Assembly: GCF_003709565.1 (NCBI RefSeq)
Contig: NZ_QNRC01000026.1
Span: 1 to 58,379 of the forward strand
Direction: 5' to 3'
DNA from: Paracoccus sigandri
GTDB taxonomy: Bacteria; Pseudomonadota; Alphaproteobacteria; Rhodobacterales; Rhodobacteraceae
Length of the DNA stretch: 58,379 nt
Shown: positions 54,247 through 58,379 of the stretch, in pieces
How the letters are laid out: each line of letters starts with the position of its first letter
How positions within the stretch are numbered: position 1 is the first letter of the stretch
The notes under the pieces: model-generated
The model's input: the letters and a program-made list of their open reading frames with translations, nothing else
What the model was told of the DNA's origin: nothing
The model's database searches: none
Translations under genes and position numbers: made by a program

Positions 54247-54825
54247 TCAGCCCTCGGCAGCCATGGCTTCGACCGAGATCGAGACCTCGACCTCGTCCGA
54301 GACGGCCGGGGCGAACATCCCCAGGTCGAAATCGCTGCGTTTCAGCGTGGTGGTCGCGTCGAAGCCCAGCCAGGGCTTGTTCTCCATCGGGTGATCCCCC
54401 TGCTGGTTCAGGACCGTGTCCAGCACCGTTTCCCTGGTCACGCCGTTCAGGGTCAGGTCGCCGGTGATCAGCGCGCTATTGTCGCCCGTCACCTCGATCC
54501 CGGTCGAGACGAAGGTCACGGTCGGTTCGCCGGCCTCGCCGAAGAAGTCGTCGGACAGGAAATGCTTGTTGCGCTCGTCATCGCCGGTCATCAGCGACGA
54601 GACCGGGAAGCTGGCCTCGACCGAGGAATTCGCGGGATCTTCCGCGTCGAAGCTGATATTGCCCTCGATCCCGCTGAACATGCCGGTCGTGGTCGAGAAG
54701 CCCAGGTGGTCATAGGTGAAGACGATCTGGCTGTGTGAGGTGTCGAAGACATAGGCCTGCGGCTCGGCCAGGGCGGCACCGGCGGCAAGGGCGAAGGCGG
54801 CGGTCAGGGCGGTGGTCTTGATCAT
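54247..54825 (-). CDS. yceI: YceI-family periplasmic protein
   Basis: A 192-residue protein with signal peptide (MIKTTALTAAFALAAGAALA) and a YceI lipocalin-like barrel that binds polyisoprenoids such as long-chain quinone-like lipids. Family motifs include YVFDTSHSQIVFTYDHLGFS, then FSGIEGNISFD, HFLSDDFF and GDLTLNGVTRET. I chose ATG 54825 because CGGAG lies upstream. It lies downstream of a b561-YceI fusion on the same strand (111-bp gap), probably one transcription unit; in other bacteria YceI and cytochrome b561 are adjacent genes. Confidence 0.92.
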   Translation of the reverse strand: MIKTTALTAAFALAAGAALAEPQAYVFDTSHSQIVFTYDHLGFSTTTGMFSGIEGNISFDAEDPANSSVEASFPVSSLMTGDDERNKHFLSDDFFGEAGEPTVTFVSTGIEVTGDNSALITGDLTLNGVTRETVLDTVLNQQGDHPMENKPWLGFDATTTLKRSDFDLGMFAPAVSDEVEVSISVEAMAAEG

Positions 54826-54936
54826 CAAAATCTCCGTGGTTGTAGGGAAAGCATGGGCGATAGCGGGGCGGGACACAATCGGCGATGGATGAACAGTTCC
54901 TGCGGATATGCGCACATTCGGGTTATCCACCGGAGC

Positions 54937-56091
54937 TTACTGCCGGGCGCTGAGGCTGACCGCCAGGGCCACGGGAAAGCCGACCGAGGATTCGTCGTCA
55001 TAGCCCTGCCCGATGTTCCAGTCGCGCCGGTCCATCACGGTTTCGCCCGACATGGTGGCGATGCCGTCGGCGATCTGCAGGGTGAAGGACAGCGCGACGG
55101 TGGCCTCGTGGCCCTTCAGCGACAGGGGCCCCTCGGCGATGAAGCGGACGCCGTCGGGGCGGATCGCGCCGTGGAACACCGCCACCGGGTTGTTCTCGAC
55201 ATCGAAGAATTCGCGGCCCTTCGCCTGATTGGTCACCATGCCGATGCTGACGCTGTCCATGTTGATGGTGACCTCGACCTCGCCCAGCCCGGTATCGGGA
55301 TCGAAGCTGATGGCGGCGGTCCAGTCCGAAAACCCGCCCTGGACCTCGCTGCCCATCTGCGTGACCGAAAAGCCCAGCTCGCCCTCGATCACCTGCCATT
55401 GCGAGGCCGCCTGCTCCAGCACCGCCGAGGGACCGGCGTCATCCGGGCGCGTGGCGATGGCGAAGGCCGCGCCAGCGGCGAAGACCGTGACGGCCATCAG
55501 CGCGGGCGCCAGGTGGCGCTGGATCGCACCCGTCCCGGCCGGCCGGCCCCGCAGCATCCGCGCCAGCACGCCGTCGCGGTCGACGATCGCATGTTTCAGC
55601 GCACCCGCGACATGCAGGGCGATCGCGCCGATCAGCACCCAGGCGAAGACGTGATGGATCGAGGCCATGACCGACGCGACCAGGGTCGATTTCGGGACCA
55701 GCGGCAACCCCTGCCCGAAGGGCCACAGGATCGGGGCGAAGCCGTCCGTCGCGGCATGTTCGATCCAGCCGGTCAGCGGCACCAGCACCAGCGCGGCATA
55801 GAGGATCCAGTGCATGATCTCGGCCAGCAGGGTCTCGACGGGGCGGTCGGGATGGACCGGAACGGGCTTCGGCTGGGTCAGCGCCCAGAGGATTCGCGCA
55901 AGGCCGATGGCGAACGCCGCGATCCCCAGCGTCTTGTGCAGCGAGAACAGCTGGACCTTGGCCTCCAGCGCCTCCATCGGCAGGCGCACGGCGGTCAGGC
56001 CCAGCACGATATTGGCCAGCACGACCAGCGCGGTCAGCCAGTGAAACGACCTGGCGATGCTTCCATAGCTGCGTGACGTGTTGCGTCGCAT
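54937..56091 (-). CDS. Cytochrome b561 - YceI fusion protein
   Basis: A 384-residue fusion. Residues 1 to about 195 are a four-helix cytochrome b561 domain with haem histidines in IARSFHWLTALV, FSLHKTLGIAAF, IMHWILYAALVL and SIHHVFAWVLIGAIALHVAG. A fifth hydrophobic segment (about 200-220, LAPALMAVTVFAAGAAFAI) leads to a periplasmic YceI domain (residues about 235-384: VIEGELGFSVTQMGSEVQGG then FSDWTAAISFDPD). This places an isoprenoid-binding barrel next to a quinone-reactive cytochrome. I chose ATG 56091 with GGAG six bases upstream. Confidence 0.9.
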   Translation of the reverse strand: MRRNTSRSYGSIARSFHWLTALVVLANIVLGLTAVRLPMEALEAKVQLFSLHKTLGIAAFAIGLARILWALTQPKPVPVHPDRPVETLLAEIMHWILYAALVLVPLTGWIEHAATDGFAPILWPFGQGLPLVPKSTLVASVMASIHHVFAWVLIGAIALHVAGALKHAIVDRDGVLARMLRGRPAGTGAIQRHLAPALMAVTVFAAGAAFAIATRPDDAGPSAVLEQAASQWQVIEGELGFSVTQMGSEVQGGFSDWTAAISFDPDTGLGEVEVTINMDSVSIGMVTNQAKGREFFDVENNPVAVFHGAIRPDGVRFIAEGPLSLKGHEATVALSFTLQIADGIATMSGETVMDRRDWNIGQGYDDESSVGFPVALAVSLSARQ

Positions 56092-56505
56092 GATGTCTCC
56101 GAACCGGCTGCCTGCGACCTGATTACCGAAACCCGCCCCGAATTTGGAGAGCGCGGCGCGCACAAGGCCTGTGCGCGGATCGCGAAGCCCCGGCGCAGGG
56201 CGGGTCCGGCCGGCAGCGTGCTTCCGCGGGGCGCTTGGTCAAGGGCGCGCGGGCGCAAGCGTGGATCATATGGTCTGGAATCGCGCAGGATGATGCCCCG
56301 ACAAGCACGGTCTTGCCGACAGGCGCGACCTTCGGCCCGGCGGCCGGTGGTCGCCTCGACACTCGCCGCAAGGGGATAATATGATTGCACTATTGTTCAC
56401 GAATTCTGGTTTTCCAAGCGTCCCTGACTTCCGAACCAGGTGCCTTTCGCATCGCTGCAACGAACATCTGCGACCCTGACGACGACAGAAAAAGGATGCT
56501 GAACG
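56092..56505. other. Gene-free region
   Basis: 414 bp between the b561-YceI fusion (minus) and the wzi-like gene (plus). Open frames exist on the minus strand but look like random GC-rich sequence. The stretch 56370-56420 is AT-richer and may hold the promoter of the downstream gene; no clear elements were found. Confidence 0.5.
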
Positions 56506-57739
56506 ATGAACCGACTTCATTGCGCGGGCCTATGCGGGCTGCTCTGGGCGGGGGCCGGGCTGGCCCTGCCGGCATCGGCACAGGACAGCTGGACGCTGTT
56601 TGCCGGGGGCACCAGCCTGCATCCCGTCGATCAGCGGCGGGCCCTGGGCTTCGAGACCGGGCTTGCCGCCGGAATCGACTGGCAGCGGCGGACCGGGGAT
56701 TTCGCCCTTGGCCTGTCGCTGTCGCAAGAAAATGACGGCGACGACCTGCGACTGGACCGCAGCTTCGGCGAATGGCGCACGCGCGATTTCACGCTTGGTG
56801 CCGGCGCGGTCGACCGGCACTGGTCGCCATCGCGCCGTCATTCGCTGATCCTGTCGCGCAACGCCCGCCCCTTCCCCTCGGTCTATCTGCGCAAGGAGGG
56901 CTTCTCGGATTTCGAAACGCCGCTGCTTTCCTGGCTGGGTCCCTGGAGCGGCGAGGTCTTCCTGGGCCGGCTCGACAGCGAGGGGAACCCGACCGGCACC
57001 CGGCTGCTGGGGATGCGCCTGCAGATCCGGCCGGTCGAGGGGCTGGAGCTGGATGTCGTGCGCGTAGCGCAGTTCGGCGGCGCAGGGCGTTCCAGTTCGC
57101 TCTCGGACGTGCTGTGGGGCAATACCAACGAGGGCGACGGGGCGGATGCCAACCAGCTTGCCGGGCTGGGGCTGTCCTATCGCCTGCCCGAAAGCATCGC
57201 GCCGATCCGCGTCTATGCCCAGGCGATCGGCGAGGACGAGGCGGACGGGCTGCCCTCCTGCTTCATGTACCTGGCCGGAATCGAGGCAAGCGGCCAGGTC
57301 CTGGACGTGCCCCGCACCGTCACGCTGGAAGGCGCCACGACCGAGATCTCGACCACCGAAAACGGAAACTGCGGCCCCCGGCACCGCCTATGCCAACGAG
57401 TTCTATTCCGGCGGATACACCAACGAGGGCGAGTGATGGGCCTTCCGCTGGACACGGATTCGCGCATGATCCAGCTCAGCGGCGAACATGAACTGCCCCG
57501 CTTCGAGCTGCACTGGTCGCTTGCCTGGCACGACATCAACGTCACCGGGCGGGACGATCACCGGCTGACCTCGCAGCCGGTCGAGGGCGCGGCCGCGCGC
57601 CTGGGGGTGGCCACGACATGGGACGACATGGGACGAGCTGACATTGCGGGGCGATGTGCTCTACCAGTCCTATGACCTGGATCGCAGCGACGCGCAGCGG
57701 GGCCTGGGCGGCGCGCTGCAGCTGTCGCGTAGCTTCTGA
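56506..57739 (+). pseudogene. Wzi-like capsule assembly outer-membrane protein gene, frameshifted
   Basis: The frame opens with a signal peptide (MNRLHCAGLCGLLWAGAGLA) and continues as a beta-barrel-like protein of the Wzi family: RNARPFPSVYLRKEGFSDFE, then LGPWSGEVFLGRLDSEG, MRLQIRPVEGLELDVVR and YRLPESIAPIRVYAQAIGED. At 57375-57379 one extra C shifts the frame. The true continuation PGTAYANEFYSGGYTNEGE is seen in the other frame, until a missing G at 57433-57434 restores the first. A 10-bp tandem duplication (57613-57632) then shifts frame again; without it the protein would continue WDELTLRGDVLYQSYDLDRS and end LSRSF at 57739. So the encoded reading ends early with a garbled patch and wrong tail. 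Wzi anchors capsule to the cell surface. Confidence 0.75.
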
Positions 57740-57760
57740 GACGTTCTGCCGGCCCTTTCC

Positions 57761-57838
57761 GTTCAGCCGCGCCGCCTTGCGGATCGAGCCCTGCCGGGCC
57801 ACCTCGTCGATATAGCGCAACGCGCGTCCGTGCAGCAT
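57761..57838 (-). pseudogene. 5' fragment of a LysR-type regulator gene
   Basis: From ATG 57838 the minus strand reads MLHGRALRYIDEVARQGSIR then KAARLN, the N-terminus of a LysR group whose next residues would be the recognition helix (VAASAVNRQILALE in relatives). Sequence similarity stops abruptly there and enters DNA belonging to the 3' end of the wzi-like gene. Only 26 residues remain, so this is a deletion or rearrangement junction. Confidence 0.55.
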
Positions 57839-57843
57839 CAGCC

Positions 57844-58252
57844 TTTCGCCTGGCAGCAGAGGGGCAGCGACAGGCAGCGGCCCATGTATTCGCCGGGCCG
57901 CGGCATCCGCAACCGGTGCCGCGTCGATTGCGGCTGATCGTCGGACCAGCGCATCGGCATGTCGCCGATATCGCACCTGCAGGCCACCCTCGCCTTGCTT
58001 CTGGCACAGGATCGTCAGGCAGTCGAAATCGGAAAGCGCGGCGGCTCGAACGGCGGCACGATCGACCGAGGTGGGTATCTCGCTGTAGATGGCGATATGG
58101 AGAACCTCCGCCGTGCCGACCCAGCCTCCGACCAAGCCGCCCGAGACTCACCGCCCGATCGCCGGCGACATGCGGGAACAGGGGCTGGTTGATGTCCCCG
58201 GGCCAGCGGGCGAGGATGATGTTCCCACCGTTGATCTCGATGCCGCCATCGG
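57844..58252 (-). pseudogene. Unrecognised partial gene, frame-broken, cut by the IS21-like end
   Basis: Two minus-strand frames look coding in turn: first DGGIEINGGNIILARWPGDI then NQPLFPHVAGDRAV (about 58140-58247), then a shifted frame TAEVLHIAIYSEIPTSVDRA then ALSDFDCLTILCQKQGEGG (about 57975-58110). The change of frame near 58120-58150 implies an indel. I do not recognise the family. The 5' end would lie across the IS21-like end at 58253. Confidence 0.35.
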
Positions 58253-58379
58253 TGTCAACGGCGGCGTAAAAACCTGCCACGGGGCGGCGTAAAAGTCGGC
58301 CACCCTTGCGCGCGGCTGAGACCTCCGTGAGGGCGTAGCCCGAGCGGGGGTCTCAGCCGCGCGTTGCGATTTTCGAGGG
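58253..58379. mobile_element. IS21-like insertion sequence end, runs off the right edge
   Basis: TGTCAACG at 58253 is followed by two imperfect 20-bp direct repeats (58261-58280 and 58284-58303; 16-17 of 20 identical, each GCGGCGTAAAA...GCCAC). Terminal TGTCA-type ends with several repeated GTAAAA-GCCAC units are typical of IS21-family ends. A 14-bp inverted repeat with a 25-nt loop (58310-58323 and 58349-58362) follows. No transposase is visible within the window, so the call rests on the end structure. Confidence 0.45.

Noticed and set aside
58310..58362. 14-bp inverted repeat as a CRISPR or terminator
   Set aside because: Only one copy, no spacer series and no U-tract; best seen as part of the IS end region.

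Overview
The window is GC-rich alphaproteobacterial chromosome, most like Rhodobacterales and probably Paracoccus or a close relative. The signs are the codon bias, an HvrA-type H-NS protein, an LdtR-type MarR regulator, SdhE, a Hint/RTX exoprotein and the sequences of the core genes. Most of it is housekeeping and catabolic sequence. Both ends are decayed and carry traces of insertion sequences: a broken IS5-type transposase at 1-342, and an IS21-like end from about 58253 to the right edge.

Left part (1-24.6 kb). After about 1.4 kb of decayed DNA (IS5 remnant, ceramidase-like fragment) come a dienelactone hydrolase, a SAM methyltransferase, thyX, a glyoxalase-fold protein, ldtR with a palindromic operator, sdhE, an aspartate aminotransferase, a host-attachment-family protein and 3-hydroxybutyrate dehydrogenase. 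A strong candidate small RNA (promoter, hairpin, intrinsic terminator; about 75 nt, minus strand) lies upstream of the dehydrogenase. A tight operon follows: peptide-type solute-binding protein, 42-residue entericidin and CsbD-like protein. Then come a CDF metal exporter, a protease/RTX/Hint protein, xthA, an A-type Fe-S carrier, a dGTPase, OsmC with a transglutaminase-like protein, prfC, an unrecognised 500-residue protein, fhs and a uracil-DNA glycosylase.

Middle part (24.7-43 kb). kpsT-, kpsE- and kdsA-like genes overlap in one operon for export of a Kdo-linked capsule; no permease gene is nearby. A flavoprotein, tRNA-Gln(TTG) and a zinc/cadmium-type P-ATPase divergent from its MerR regulator follow. 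The most coherent block is a nine-gene minus-strand cluster, catB-catC-catA-benA-benB-benC-benD-transporter-pcaD. It encodes uptake of benzoate and its conversion through catechol and muconate to 3-oxoadipate. The divergent catR has an ATAC-N7-GTAT site, the known CatM/BenM type, in the shared intergenic region.

Right part (42-58.4 kb). Two LysR genes are divergent from target genes (wrbA plus an MFS exporter; a nitroreductase plus an EamA exporter). Next are a cupin, an orphan ATP-grasp protein, a structured AT-rich intergenic stretch, a GMC oxidoreductase with a cysteine cluster, an MBL-fold gene broken by one in-frame TGA, two small secreted proteins, an H-NS-like gene behind inverted repeats, YceI, a cytochrome b561-YceI fusion, and a wzi-like capsule gene with three indels. 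The end holds a LysR fragment cut off inside its helix-turn-helix and the IS21-like end.

All calls come from reading the sequence and from family knowledge; no database search was run.
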